Assembly (NCBI RefSeq): GCF_001642475.1
Contig: NW_019173950.1
Location: 186,001-250,000 of the forward strand
Source: Fonsecaea monophora
Taxonomy: Eukaryota > Ascomycota > Eurotiomycetes > Chaetothyriales > Herpotrichiellaceae
Direction: 5' to 3'
DNA: 64,000 nucleotides
Part shown: positions 1 through 11,181 of the stretch, piece after piece
How positions within the stretch are numbered: the first letter of the stretch is position 1
Layout of the letters: each line of letters begins with the position of its first letter
Program-made: the position numbers and the translations under genes
Notes under the pieces: model-generated
Database searches by the model: none
What the model was told of the DNA's origin: nothing
Seen by the model: only the letters and a program-made list of their open reading frames with translations

Positions 1-87
1 TCGCTCTTCTATATCATTCCAGTCTGCACATATCTTCAGCTACGCCCCAGGCATTCCTTTCATTCGGGACGATCCCAAACCCGCAAG

Positions 88-2093
88 ATGGCGTCCCGCG
101 ACGATAGACCCGAGGTCAGGTTCAGCGATGCTCCGGGGATGCCTGATCCCGGCTTCTACTCCCACGCCGTCACCCTGAAGCAATCGAGTCGCTTAGTGTT
201 CACGTCCGGAATCATCGCGCAGCGACCGGATGGCAGCTTCCCAGAGTCGCTGGAGGAGCAGGCCGAGACCGTGTACAAGAATCTCCAGGAGGCGCTGGAA
301 AAGTCGTGCGCCTCTCCGCGAGATGTGGTCAAGGTCACCTTCTATGTCGTGGACTGGTCGCTAGAGCAGGGCGAGACCTTTATCAAGCAGTTTGTCAAGT
401 TCATGACGGACGAAGATGGCACGACCCGTCGGCCCATTACAACGTTGATTCCTGTCACGAAGCTTGCAATCCCGGGAGCCAAACTTGAGATCGAGGTGGT
501 GGCTGCGGTTGGAGACCATGCCGAGCGATACGCAGGACCCTCTGTTCGCTCCTTTGCCCGACCAGGAGCGCCGTCCAAGGTCGACGTGGTGGTGGTTGGC
601 GGCGGCTTCAGTGGTGTGCAGGCAGCGTGGGATCTGCAAAAGGCTGGGTTGAGCTGCGTTCTTCTGGAAGCGAAGCATCGCATTGGTGGTCGAAGCCGGT
701 CGCAGCAACTGCAGAGCGGGCCGGGCATCATCGAGCTTGGGGCGACCTGGATCAACAAGAAGACACAACCAAAAGTGTATGCCACAGCGATACGACTGGG
801 CTTGGATGTTGTGGATCAATATACCCAAGGGGACGAAATCTGGCAGTTCCATGACGGCGCAGCTGTGAGAACAACCCCTGGCACTGTAAGTCTAGGTTCT
901 GTTGATGTTTGGAAAGTGTGTGGCTGCTGATCAATCCGCGACTCAGCCTCAGGCAGACCAGGTGAACCGATTCAATATCGCGATGTGTGAGTTGATCGAC
1001 GGCGGTGGCCAGGACATTAACATCCACAAGACGGACGAGTTCCCCACAAACCTTGACGTTTCGATGGACACGTGGTCCGAAAGCAAAGGGTTCAGCGATG
1101 ATCTGACCAAGTCTGCGGTGAAGTTCTTTACAAGCGCCGTTGTCGGTCGCGATCCGGCCGAGATGGGGATGCATTATTTCCTGGATTACGTCAAGTCAGG
1201 GGGAGGATTTATGAGTCTCGCGACTGAAGGCGAAGCTGGTGCACAGTCTCTCAAGATCAAGCAAGGTGATGACCGAACGTCTGCTCGTGGAACTTCTTCC
1301 GCTTACTTATCTGGCAGGCACTTCCGCTATTGCGACTGGCCTGGCGGACGAGATGAAGCCCGGATCTATCTTTATCAACAGTCCCGTCGACAACATCCAT
1401 CAAACCGCCAAAGGAGCGCTTGTCCACACTGCGACAGGAGACAGCATATTCTGTCGGAAAGTGGTCATTGCCATCCCAACCAATACCTACAAACTGATTA
1501 ACTTCTCGCCTCCTTTACCTCATGACAAGAGTGCGCTCGTCTCGCGTACCAAGCCAGGTGTATATGCGAAGATCATTCTCACGTATAGTCGGATGTGGTG
1601 GAGAGACATCGGATTAGTGGGCAAGTTCACGAGCTTCAAGGGCCCGATCTGTTTCTCGTGGGACATTTCGGACGAGTCGCGACAACAGTACTCCCTGGCG
1701 TTATTCAGCGCGGGTGAGATCGCGACGAGATGGGCGACGCTGAACGAGCTCCAACGCATCGAAGCCGTGATTGACCATCTGGCCGAGCTGGTGGGTGAGG
1801 AGCACGCACACCTGGCTAGGGACGACGTCCTCGAAGTCAACTATGTCAACTGGGGCGAGGAAGAATACCTGGGTGGCGCACCCACGTCCGCGATGGGACC
1901 TGGGATGCTCTCCAGGTACGGTGCAGCGCTGCGACAGCCATTCAAACACATCCACTTTGCAGGTGGTGAGACGGCCTTTGAGTGGAAGGGGTATCTCGAA
2001 GGTGCTCTTAGGGCGGGCAGCCGTGCGGCTGATGAGGTGCTCTCCTGGGCAAAGGAGGAGGGTCTGATCAGAAAGGTCTCGGCGAACCTGTGA
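88..2093 (+). CDS. RidA (YjgF) domain fused to flavin-containing amine oxidase
   Basis: Three exons (88-885, 947-1265, 1318-2093) encode 630 aa; both introns keep frame, and the first acceptor could also be 6 nt downstream. Residues about 1-145 form a RidA/YjgF/YER057c-type domain, ending in the family's RPxxT...P...EIEVVA pattern with the likely imine-binding Arg at 115. Residues about 165-630 are an amine oxidase: FAD-binding GGGFSG at 171-176, then LLEAKHRIGGRS, and a C-terminal FAGGETAFEWKGYLEGA block typical of monoamine oxidases. Oxidases of this class oxidise amines to imines with FAD and O2; RidA proteins hydrolyse reactive imines/enamines to carbonyl plus ammonia. I infer the two steps are coupled in one chain. 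No signal peptide is obvious and the substrate is unknown. An APC permease follows on the same strand. Confidence 0.88.
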
Positions 2094-2760
2094 AGCATGA
2101 GCTCTTTATCTATTTACATACCTGGATAGTCTCTACTCTGATCAATACTCCACCATCCTCGCTATCTACTCCCTACTGGGTAATCTATTTAACTCCTTTA
2201 ACCCCGGGCTTGGATCCGGGGTGAGACCCTACTCCACAATACACTAGTCCTATTTGGGACACTTGAATGCCCTCTAAGCGCGGTATATTGCTAGCATTCG
2301 CAATGTCGCCGGATCTATTTCCCCACCTCTGATACCTCCCCCGGTCTGGGGTCGGGGTGAACTGATAACGAGGCGAACTGGGGGCAACAACACCATGAAG
2401 TCAATACAACCATATGACGAGAGCTGGATGGACGGAGAATTCCCGACCACAGAACGACTTGCATCTCCTCTCAATCCTCGCATCAGACATCATGCAGCCA
2501 TCACAGATGGGTATCAATCCTTGATAACAAACATGCATGGAAGCGCGGTTCAACACCATCGACAATGGATCTGAAGCCTACGGTCTGCACCTCGACGAGT
2601 AACCTCGGTCGATGCTCACCTTCCGCCTTCCGCCTGGGAGCTGGTTCTATCATGGCCAAGTCTTATATCATTACGACCCTCTCCCAGACATGGTCTCCTG
2701 ATCTCAGATGACACGCTTCCCTGCTTCAATGGTGGTTTGACTTGTTCACCTCACGCAATA
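2094..2760. other. Intergenic, 3' end of amine oxidase to permease start
   Basis: No convincing gene. It holds the 3' flank of the amine oxidase and presumably the permease promoter. The permease ATG at 2761 is followed almost at once by its first intron. Confidence 0.6.
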
Positions 2761-4836
2761 ATGGACACCAAAAATCCCAAGACACTAGCACTTGGTCAGT
2801 GCCCACAGGCATTCTTCCCCGGACTGATACAGACTGACTGACCATGCCCAGCAACGACAGAGCAACAACTGCATCGTTTCATCAGCGTGGGAGATGGGAC
2901 CGTCCAAGACCTTACGATTGGAAGTCCCCCGACAAAGATACAATTCACCAAATGGAACATGGTCGCCTTTGCCTTTGTCATCTGCAACAGCTGGGCCGGC
3001 GTCGCAGGAAGCATTCAACTGGCGCTTCTGCAGGGCGGGCCCGCCACTCTCATCTATAGCATCGTCGTCTCCTCGATCGCCTACATGAGCATCGCCATCT
3101 CCATGGCCGAACTGGCCAGTGTTTATCCAACTGCAGGCGGACAGTACCATTTCGCGTCGATCCTGGCCCCGAAGAAGATCAAGCAGGGCATCTCGTACGC
3201 GTGCGGCCTGCTGTCCATCTTCTCGTGGACCGCCATCGGAGCGGCCGTGACCGTCATCCCCGCCCAGCAGATTATGGCGTTGGTGGCGGCGTTCCATCCC
3301 GGTTTCGAGACCAAAGAGTGGCACGTTCTTCTCATTTACCAGGCCATGGCTCTTTTCGTGCTCCTCAACAATCTGTTCCTGCTGAAGAAGACTCCGTGGA
3401 CTCACAATGTTGGATGTACGTCTGTCTCGTCTTTCCCTCCGCAGCCAATATATGAAGAAGTCAAAAGTTTCTAATGGAAAAAAACAGTTGCTCTCACCCT
3501 GTGCCTGTTCCTGGCGAGCTTCGTGGCACTGCTGGTCCGATCATCGCCCAAGGCGCCGTCGAGCTTCGTCTGGGCCACCTTTATCAACTACACGGGCTGG
3601 CCGGACGGGGTGTGCTTCATCATTGGCCTGTCGACCTCGTGTGTCATGTACATCGGCTTGGACGCCTCGATGCACATTGCCGAGGAGTGCAAGGACCCGA
3701 GCCGGACGGTCCCCACGGCCATGGTCACGGCAGTGCTCATCGGGTGCGTGACTGCGTTTGCGTACGCGGTCGCCCAGCTCTATGCTTTGACCGATATTGA
3801 GGCCATTATGACCACGACCGAGTGAGGGAGAAGCTCTTGAATCGTTGTTTATCCGTGTTATACGACTAACATTCCACAACAACAACAGGTACATTCCCTG
3901 GGTGGTGATGAGACAGGGCCTCCGATCGACGGCCCTCGCGACCGCCTTCATCGTCGTCGGCATCGTCATGACCGTCTTCATCCTCAACGCCGTCCAGGAG
4001 ACGTCGTCCCGCCTCGCCTGGTCGTTTGCCCGCGACAACGGCCTCGTCTTCTCCTCCCGGCTATGCAGGATCCATCCGACGCTGGAAGTTCCCGTCTACG
4101 CGCTCCTCCTGACCTACGCGATCCTGGTCCTGTGTGGATGCATCTTTGTCGCTTCTACTACCGGTACGTACCGTCTATATCCCTCCCGTTTTTTCCCTTT
4201 TCTCCCTTCTTTCCCGCTCCACGGCCTCCGCCCTCCGCAACTGACTTTGTATGCGATCGTGCACACAGCCTTCAACGCCCTCATCAGCTCGTCGATCGTG
4301 CTCCAGCAGCTCTCCTTTGTCATCCCCGTCGCCCTCCTCCTCTACCGCCGCCGGGGTCCCAAGTATCTCCCCCGGACCCGGTTCTTCGCGCCGCCGCCGG
4401 CCGTCGGGTGGATCGCCAACGTCATCGTCGTCGCCTTCTCCCTCGTCACCATCGTCTTTTTCAACATGCCGGCCTTTTTGCCCACTTCGGCCTCGTCGAT
4501 GAGTGAGTGATCTCCACTTTTTTTTCTTTTTTTGGTTTTTGGTTTTTGGTGTACACCATATCATGTGTGGGTTCCGAAGGCGTTCACCTCCCAAGAAATT
4601 CCCTCTTTCAACCTCACGCGAAACTCTTTCTGACCTCCTGGATAGACTACACGTGTGTCATCTTGGGAATCGCCCTGCTCCTCGGTATCGTCAACTGGTT
4701 CGCCCACGCGAGGAGGCACTATCAGGGCCCGACGATCACGTTTGAGAGCGAGGGCGAGGGGACCGTCGAGGTCGAGATCGAGGTCGCGGAGGAGGACAAG
4801 GATCAAGGCCGTTGGGTATCCGTCACTGTCGAGTGA
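2761..4836 (+). CDS. APC-superfamily amino acid/choline-type permease
   Basis: Six exons (2761-2794, 2852-3415, 3488-3821, 3889-4163, 4269-4502, 4646-4836) encode 543 aa with all phases consistent. The 34-nt first exon was placed because the reading frame of the main exon is closed by a stop at 2839 and only splicing gives it an ATG. The protein has about 12 hydrophobic segments, the early WAGVAGSIQLALLQGGPA segment and the MAELASVYPTAGGQYHF motif of fungal APC transporters (Hnm1, Uga4 and similar). It therefore imports an amino acid, choline or amine across the plasma membrane by proton symport; the substrate cannot be read from sequence. The tail after the last membrane segment is short and very acidic. 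Its position next to the amine oxidase suggests, but does not prove, amine uptake. Confidence 0.87.
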
Positions 4837-5430
4837 TTGCTTGATTCGGCAGCTTAGGCTGATTCGGAATCGGATGATCAAGCTTACTGAGCTGATTGAG
4901 ATGATGGGCGTTGACCGAACACCCGGGATACATAAAATGCAGAGAGTTTGCCAGAATTTCATTGCTTCTACAGCAGCACAGTATAGCACAGCATAGCATA
5001 GCATATGATATGGACTGAACGTACTCGGTGTGTGTTAGTGTACTAATGTATACATACATACATATACACGGTGCTGAAACAGCGAGATATAAGTAAGGAA
5101 GGGAGGGGGTTAGACGGTCCAGGTGGACGAGATAAGACGACATAAGGTAACCCAGAACAGGACTACTTGGCGCATTACATATACAAGGACAAACCGCTTA
5201 GATTATCGGTTCATTACGTTGACAGTGAGAGAGAGCCCACCAACCAAGAATCTTGGATACCATCAACACCCGCGAACATTCGCTCAACAGAGCCAAACTC
5301 CCAATAATACCTAGGTCCCTACTCGTCTCATACGAGGCGTTCCCTTTCCCTTCATCGGGAAATTTCCTCACCGAGCTGCTCGGCATCTTCGTTCTCCTTA
5401 CATAGGCTTCACTCATGCCCACGCACGAAC
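4837..5430. other. Intergenic between convergent transporter genes
   Basis: No gene seen. Contains short A/T-rich simple repeats: ATAGC-type units near 4983-5005 and ACAT/ATAC units near 5048-5070. It is the shared 3' region of the APC permease and the MFS transporter. Confidence 0.6.
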
Positions 5431-7242
5431 TCACGTCGTCTTCTCCACCATCTGGTACACGGCCTTCTCGCTCTGCGACTCCTGCATCTCCGGCGACGCG
5501 CTGCGCTCATCCGCCATTCCACCTTCAACCATGTGGATCGCATCGACCCGTCTCACAACGTCAGAGGGGATCTTCTTGGCCCGGCGGACGACGTCAAAGG
5601 GGCTGTTGGCTCCCTTGAACACGGCGTCGATGGCTTCGAGCGAGTGTCGACGAGTCTCGGGGAAGAAGAAATATACCACTAGCAGCACGGATTGAGTCAG
5701 ATATAAACGAGAGGGTCGGACGATATTGTAAAAGAGGTGCGGATGGCTTACCAGGCAGAATGATACACAGATTGGTGACTGCAAAGATGATGAAAAACTT
5801 GTTGCCCAAATTGGTAAACCCAATGGGTGTAATCTCCACAACGAGAAAATTGATGCTCCATAGCGTCGTAGACGTCAGGCTGTAGATGGGCACGCGGTAT
5901 GCCAAGGGAGCGACTTCGGTGCCGTAGAGATAGTTGACCCCCAGGGCACCCACGGTGAAGAAGAAGCCGTACAGAAAGACACACAGCGCTGAGATGATGG
6001 AGCATGCGCGCGAGTCTGCAGCGTGTCCAACAGTTCCAGCAAGAATGATAAACACAGCGCCCATACCGACGGCGCCCAGAAGCATGAGTGGACGGCGTCC
6101 AAAGCGGTCGACGGTGTAAATGGTCAGGAAAGAACAGGCGATTTGCCAAGTGTACACCGAGCCCGACAGGATGCGCGAGGTCAGGGCTGAAAGCCCAACA
6201 TACTGTTCAAAGATGGTGGTCGTGTAGAACCCAATGACGCCCGCGCCGTTCATCTGCTGCGAAAAGGTGCTGAAACAGGCCAAGAAGGTACGATTGAGCA
6301 GCCGGTCACCGTTGTTGTGAAAAAGGCCTAGAAGGCTGCCTTGATCCATTTCCGCGAGTGATTTCTGCATCTCGTGGATCGAGGTCTGGACATCAGGTGA
6401 GTCTTCCGGCAGGTCTTCGAGGATGGCGAGGATGGTTGTCGCTTCAGCGATGCGTCCCTTCTTGACCATCCACCGCGGTGAGTCGGGTAGGAATACACAA
6501 GCTGCCAAAATCCAGAGGGCAAGCACAATAGGAAACGCCCAGGGAAATCGCCAACTCACGCTTCCGCGTGTGAAGAAGAATCCCAACTCGACCCACTGAC
6601 TGAGTGCTAGACCGCAACTCGCAAACATGCCTTCAAGCACAACCAATGCGCCACGGTGCTCGGCGGGAGAGCACTCTGACTGCCAAACAGGAACTGTGGC
6701 GCTGATGGCGCCGAAACCGAAGCCGAGGACGACACGACTGACAATGAGTTGGCCCAACGAGAAGGACGTACACATGATGATGGCGCCGACGACCTCAATG
6801 ACGGCCCCTATCATGATTGTGCGCAGGCGGCCGAGCTTATCGCCGAGCTTTAGGCATAGAAGAGAGCCGAACATGCAACCAACGGTGTACAATGCCACAA
6901 CGGTTCCTTTTACAACATTGTAGCACATGAGCCTCTGTCATAGAAAGAAAACACCAGGCGGTGTGGTAGCACTAACATAACACATTGGAGACGGGAAGGA
7001 GATAGATGATAGAGAGTAAAGAGCTTACCCTGGATCCGTGCATTGTCCGCCTGCTGCTTGCCTGCCGTATTGACGGTATCGATTCGCGGAAAGGTCTCGA
7101 CGAAGGATGGAAGGGTCAACAGACCCCCGGCGGCCGCATTGTTATACCCGATCAAGATATAGGCAGGGCAGACAACCATGACAATCAAAGCCGTTGTCAG
7201 CCGCTTGCCACGCAGGCCGAGATAGGATGCCTTGTGCGTCAT
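5431..7242 (-). CDS. MFS sugar-transporter family protein
   Basis: Three exons on the minus strand (7242-7029, 6906-5752, 5678-5431) encode 538 aa. The ATG at 7242 is the first true start; the reading frame extends two codons upstream without one. Splicing joins NARIQG directly to TVVALYT, the usual junction in fungal sugar transporters. Family motifs are intact: GDKLGR after membrane segment 2, SRVVLGFGFG, PDSPRWMVKKGR, the helix-7 QQMNGAGVIGFY block, VDRFGRRP and PETRRHSLEAID. These mark the hexose/quinate/lactose-type sugar porters (TC 2.A.1.1), which import sugars or polyols by proton symport at the plasma membrane. The substrate is not defined. The C-terminus is a charged cytosolic tail of about 55 residues. 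It is divergent from the methyltransferase at 8364. Confidence 0.9.
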
Positions 7243-8363
7243 GTCCAAGACAAGATGGTTTCAAAAGCAGAGAAGTTGAAATGACTTGTGCAAGAAAGGG
7301 CACGAACACTCTGTGAGGAGCATATAGTTACGGCACTGTGGAGATCCGTGTGTTCCAGAATGTAAGCTTGAGACATCCATCATGAGGTAACGGACAGCAG
7401 ACGCCATTGTTATATCTCCTGCAACCTGGCCATTGCCTGTTCCTCCTTTTCCCCCCATGTTTTTGCTCCTCCGGGGTTCTGTGAGGAGAAACTGGAGAAG
7501 TCGGGGGTATATAGAGGTCCTGCGTCTGCTCAATGGCTCGCTTGGACGTGTGAGAAGTGATCGTCAAAGGGGAAACCTCCAAAGCACGAATTGAGACGAC
7601 GGAGAAGACCCGTAGTGCCGGTGTCACAGCCGACAGAGCCGGATTTAGCCGGGTTCATAGCCGGGGAGAAGCTGCCTGGAACAAGTCCTAGAGGATGGAT
7701 AGACATAGGAGCATCTTTGAGGAGATGTTGGAATGGTGATTCGTCGGCAGATTGCTGAGAGACTTCAGTGCTGGTGTGAAGTGAAGCTGCGGTCACGGAT
7801 CAACAGATGATCCTATCCCGGGACCTGTCACCAATCACCATCTCGAATGGATAGGTATGCAGTGCCCTGTTCCCGGGAAGGTGATAGCTATTCCCTTCTT
7901 GAGTGGTGAGGAGTGCGAAGCTCTGTACATTAAGTAAGAACAGATCTATTTGCTACAAATTCGTACTCGGCTCTCGTCCAAGACCTTGGCAAGCTTGTCT
8001 CTAGTTCCTCCACTGTATAAACCCCTTGGCCCCTTTAGTCTAACAGCCTCGTCGGTTGTACCTACGAACCTGAGACTCTTCTGTCCACTATCAGTCCTTT
8101 GCGACTCGTATCACGAGCGAGTTTCAGAAGGCAGAGATACTCAAGTGCCCCTTGATATATCGACGTGTTGGTGTCTGGCGGGGCCGATCCAGGCCCGGTC
8201 TGATGCCTGAACCGGATGGCGATACGTCATTGATGCTAGACTCTTGGTTGCCTCGACTGTCTTTATCAGAAAATTCCCCGTACACATTTCACAATCTCTC
8301 CATATCATCACGAACCGACAAAATTCAGAACCACCTCCCTCCCTCTTGTATTGCTGGTCAACC
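7243..8363. other. Divergent promoter region, MFS transporter / methyltransferase
   Basis: About 1.1 kb without a convincing gene. Open frames here lack an ATG-led conserved protein. Presumed to hold the promoters of both flanking genes. Confidence 0.55.
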
Positions 8364-9197
8364 ATGTCTCAGTCGCAACTTGACGTGGTGAAATCCATGT
8401 ACGATGAGCGCAGCGAACAGTACGACGAGAACGACGTGCACGTGAAACAGGCTCAGGACTACATCAAATGGGCCGCACTAAAGGACGGGGACAGCCTGCT
8501 CGATCTAGCCTGCGGAACGGGCCTTGTGGCCATAGACGCCAAGCAAGTGGTCGGGAGATCCGGGCGCGTCGTCGGCGTCGATATCAGCGAGGGAATGCTG
8601 AATGTCGCCCGGCGTAAAGCCCAAGCTGCTGGGCTCGACATTGTGTTTCACAACCACGACATCTCCGACCTCAGTGGGCTCGACATCACGTCAAAAGATT
8701 CTGAGGGATCCTTCGACGTGATAACCTGTGCGTCGGCGCTGATTCTCCTTCCGGATCCTCTCCAGGCCGTCAAAAACTGGAAGTCGACACTAAGACCCGG
8801 TGGCCGCTTGATCACCGACGTGCAAACAAAGGACGCAAACGTGGTCATGAATATCTTCTCTGCCATTGCCCCGGAACTCGGTGAGACAGTACCCTGGCAC
8901 TCGCATCTGTGGCAGTCACAACAAGCTCTGGCGACCTTGATGGTTGACGCTGGGTACCATGTTGACAAAGTTTTCGAAACCGAGGCATACGCGAGGACGC
9001 AGTATCATCTCGAAGCGGCTGCCGAGATCTTCGAAAAGGCGGTCAGCAAGTCCATGTTCAAGGACTTTGGTCGACCCGATATCCGTGAGAAAGCCAGAAG
9101 ATTGTTTGTCCAAAAGTTTACCGAGATTGCTGGGTCCAAAGATATAATCGACGAGGAGACAAGATACTGGGTCACAGTGGCCACTAAACCGGAATAA
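8364..9197 (+). CDS. Class I SAM-dependent methyltransferase
   Basis: Single exon, 277 aa, from the ATG in an ACCATGT context; the frame is open further upstream but that part has no family resemblance. Residues 47-53 are the DLACGTG motif I (SAM-binding glycine loop), followed by the acidic VVGVDISEGML motif that binds the SAM ribose. FDVITCASALILLPDP is motif II and RPGGRLITDV motif III. This is the UbiE/COQ5-like Methyltransf_11/25 fold. The C-terminal 100 residues are less typical and probably form the substrate site. The substrate is unknown; fungal relatives act on small molecules. The neighbouring sugar-type transporter shares its promoter region. Confidence 0.82.
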   Translation: MSQSQLDVVKSMYDERSEQYDENDVHVKQAQDYIKWAALKDGDSLLDLACGTGLVAIDAKQVVGRSGRVVGVDISEGMLNVARRKAQAAGLDIVFHNHDISDLSGLDITSKDSEGSFDVITCASALILLPDPLQAVKNWKSTLRPGGRLITDVQTKDANVVMNIFSAIAPELGETVPWHSHLWQSQQALATLMVDAGYHVDKVFETEAYARTQYHLEAAAEIFEKAVSKSMFKDFGRPDIREKARRLFVQKFTEIAGSKDIIDEETRYWVTVATKPE

Positions 9198-9569
9198 GGA
9201 GCAACCCGGATGAAGGGCTCGACCAAATGTGTACAAGTTGGTAAATGGAAACTTGCCAAGTAACAATCATTACATCTACCCAGATTCGCGCCTTATGTCC
9301 ACATAAAATCGTACATTCCGTTAGACCATATACTGACATCCTGGGATCATTGCCGGCTTTTGGTCAGAGCCGCTTTAAAAAAATCGACGAGATCGTTCGT
9401 TGCCTGTTGTGCCGTGTACAATTGCTTCTGTAGGGAAGAGACCGACATGTCAGACATTTCCAGCCTCAAATAGTTCGGAATCGGTCAGAGGGAAGATAGA
9501 GGCAGAGAAATGAAGGTGCCGGAATGAGAAGGAGAGGCCAAACACACTTCACCCGTCACTGACCCTACG
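9198..9569. other. Short convergent intergenic region
   Basis: No gene recognised. It is the 3' flank of both the methyltransferase and the Thr-rich protein gene. Confidence 0.55.
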
Positions 9570-10864
9570 TCATCTTGCCATACCTTGTTCAGCGACCGGT
9601 TTCCGCTTGAATAGTTTCCTCAGGTTTCCGGGTTTCTCATCTGGAGACCGTGCTCGTCCGCCTGCTGGTGTCACCACCTCCGGCTCGGTTGCTGGGATGG
9701 GCTCATGGTGGACGTATGCAGGGTGGAACTCGTCAGGTTCATGTGCTGGCCAACCTCCAGGGACACCTTCCATTTCAGCGCGACCCCTTTCTAAGATTTC
9801 CTCGTTTTGGGCGTTCACCCGAGCCGCCTTCTCGGGGTTTTTTGATGGGAAACGGCGGTCTATTGTGGAGCTGAACGTGCCTCGAAGAGTCTCCCCTACG
9901 CCCTGTGAAGATGCGAGTCAGGTTAATGTTTCAAAAGTAGTTGAGAATACGGAAACATACGTGAAGTCCCTTGGCTGCAGCTCGCAGATCGTTGATCGTA
10001 TTTTGATTATGTCGCATCGGCTGATCGGCTGTTTGGAGGGATGTACGAGTCGGATAGCTGAAGTTATGCCTCGAGGGACTAGCTGGGGGTGTCCCGCTAT
10101 TGCGTCTCGCAAAAGGAGGATCGACAGGGCTCACAGAACCACCATCCGCAAGATAGGCGTCCCGTGCAAAGTCGCCAGATCTCCTCATAGCACTTTTGGC
10201 CGGGATTGGAGGAGAGTCGGCTGCAAGCAGTCCTCCACTGGCCACCACAGGTGGCCGTCCCTTCTGTGTCGTGTTGGTAGATGCCATGGCTGGTGGGTCA
10301 CGAGGTTCCGGGGTTGTGGATCCTGCGGGCATTTTGAGCAGCTGAGGGTGTTGGCCCGGGCCGGATTGCACTTCGCGCTTAACATCCTTTTGGACATCTT
10401 GATGTTTCTTCCCTCCTCTAGTAGTTGTAGTAGTGGTGGTAGTTGTCTAGCATATCATTAGCATTCTGAACCAGAGATTGGGTATCGGCGGCAAAAAAAG
10501 TCCTCATAATCTTGCCGGGGCTTACCGTAGTGGTCACTACAGTAACAACTTCTCCTGTATCTTCATCAAAAACCTCTCCCGTCGAAGGTTTCAATGCGAG
10601 ATTCCTATCCTGGTCGATGTTGGCTATCTCGCTGTCCTTCTCGGCGGATATTATCTCATTCTGATTTCTTTCCTCAGGAGTAATTCCTCCTGGAACACCG
10701 TCTGCACTATTGGCTCCACTTGATGCATACGCCGAATCGGGTCCAACGTCTGGCTGCGGTTCGGGGGTTTTCTCTCGCTTGCCGAGCAAACGGCTCAACT
10801 TCCGATGCTTCTTCTCCTTCTCGTAGGCAGGCGAGGTCGTGTTGGCAAAGGCTGCTTGGGACAT
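9570..10864 (-). CDS. Conserved-looking hypothetical protein, low complexity, poly-Thr
   Basis: Three exons (10864-10526, 10446-9961, 9902-9570) encode 385 aa, with both introns in phase 0. I do not recognise the family. The N-terminus is basic (KEKKHRKLSRLLGKREK), then acidic with a STGEVFDEDTGEVVTVV segment, then a run of 12 Thr created exactly across the first splice junction. The middle is rich in Pro, Ser and Arg, and the C-terminal third is charged, ending in a short basic patch (GNLRKLFKRKP). There are no membrane segments or signal peptide. The composition suggests a largely disordered cytosolic or nuclear protein. The consistent exon phases and continuous charge pattern argue that it is real, but function is unknown. 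Confidence 0.7.
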
Positions 10865-11181
10865 TCTCGTGCAAGATCAAGGCGGCTGGTGTACATGAAC
10901 TATTGAAGACGGTGAAAGCTACAGTAGAAGACAATGTAGGAGGGGAAAGGAGCAGTATTTCAGGGTTCTGGTCGCACCTTGGACTGGACACGCCAGCCCC
11001 GTCGATCGTGCACAGTGATGTCATTCGGCAAGCCATGATCGGCGCGTCAATCGAGAAACGCCACGATGGCTGCACAGCCACAAGTTGCGGGACAGGCGAG
11101 TTGGGGAAGAAACGGCTCGCTAAGTAGACGGAGGCAATCCAATCAATCGCATTCGGAGCTTGGCCGCCGTTGACGCATATG
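10865..11181. other. Intergenic, promoter of Thr-rich gene
   Basis: About 0.3 kb between two minus-strand genes; nothing else recognised. Confidence 0.5.

Noticed and set aside
3541..4038. 165-aa minus-strand open frame
   Set aside because: Antisense to two permease exons and spans one of the permease introns; composition is a reading-frame shadow.
6907..6940. Start of the MFS transporter at the ATG near 6928
   Set aside because: This ATG lies inside the first intron; splicing 7029 to 6906 yields the family junction RIQG-TVVALYT.
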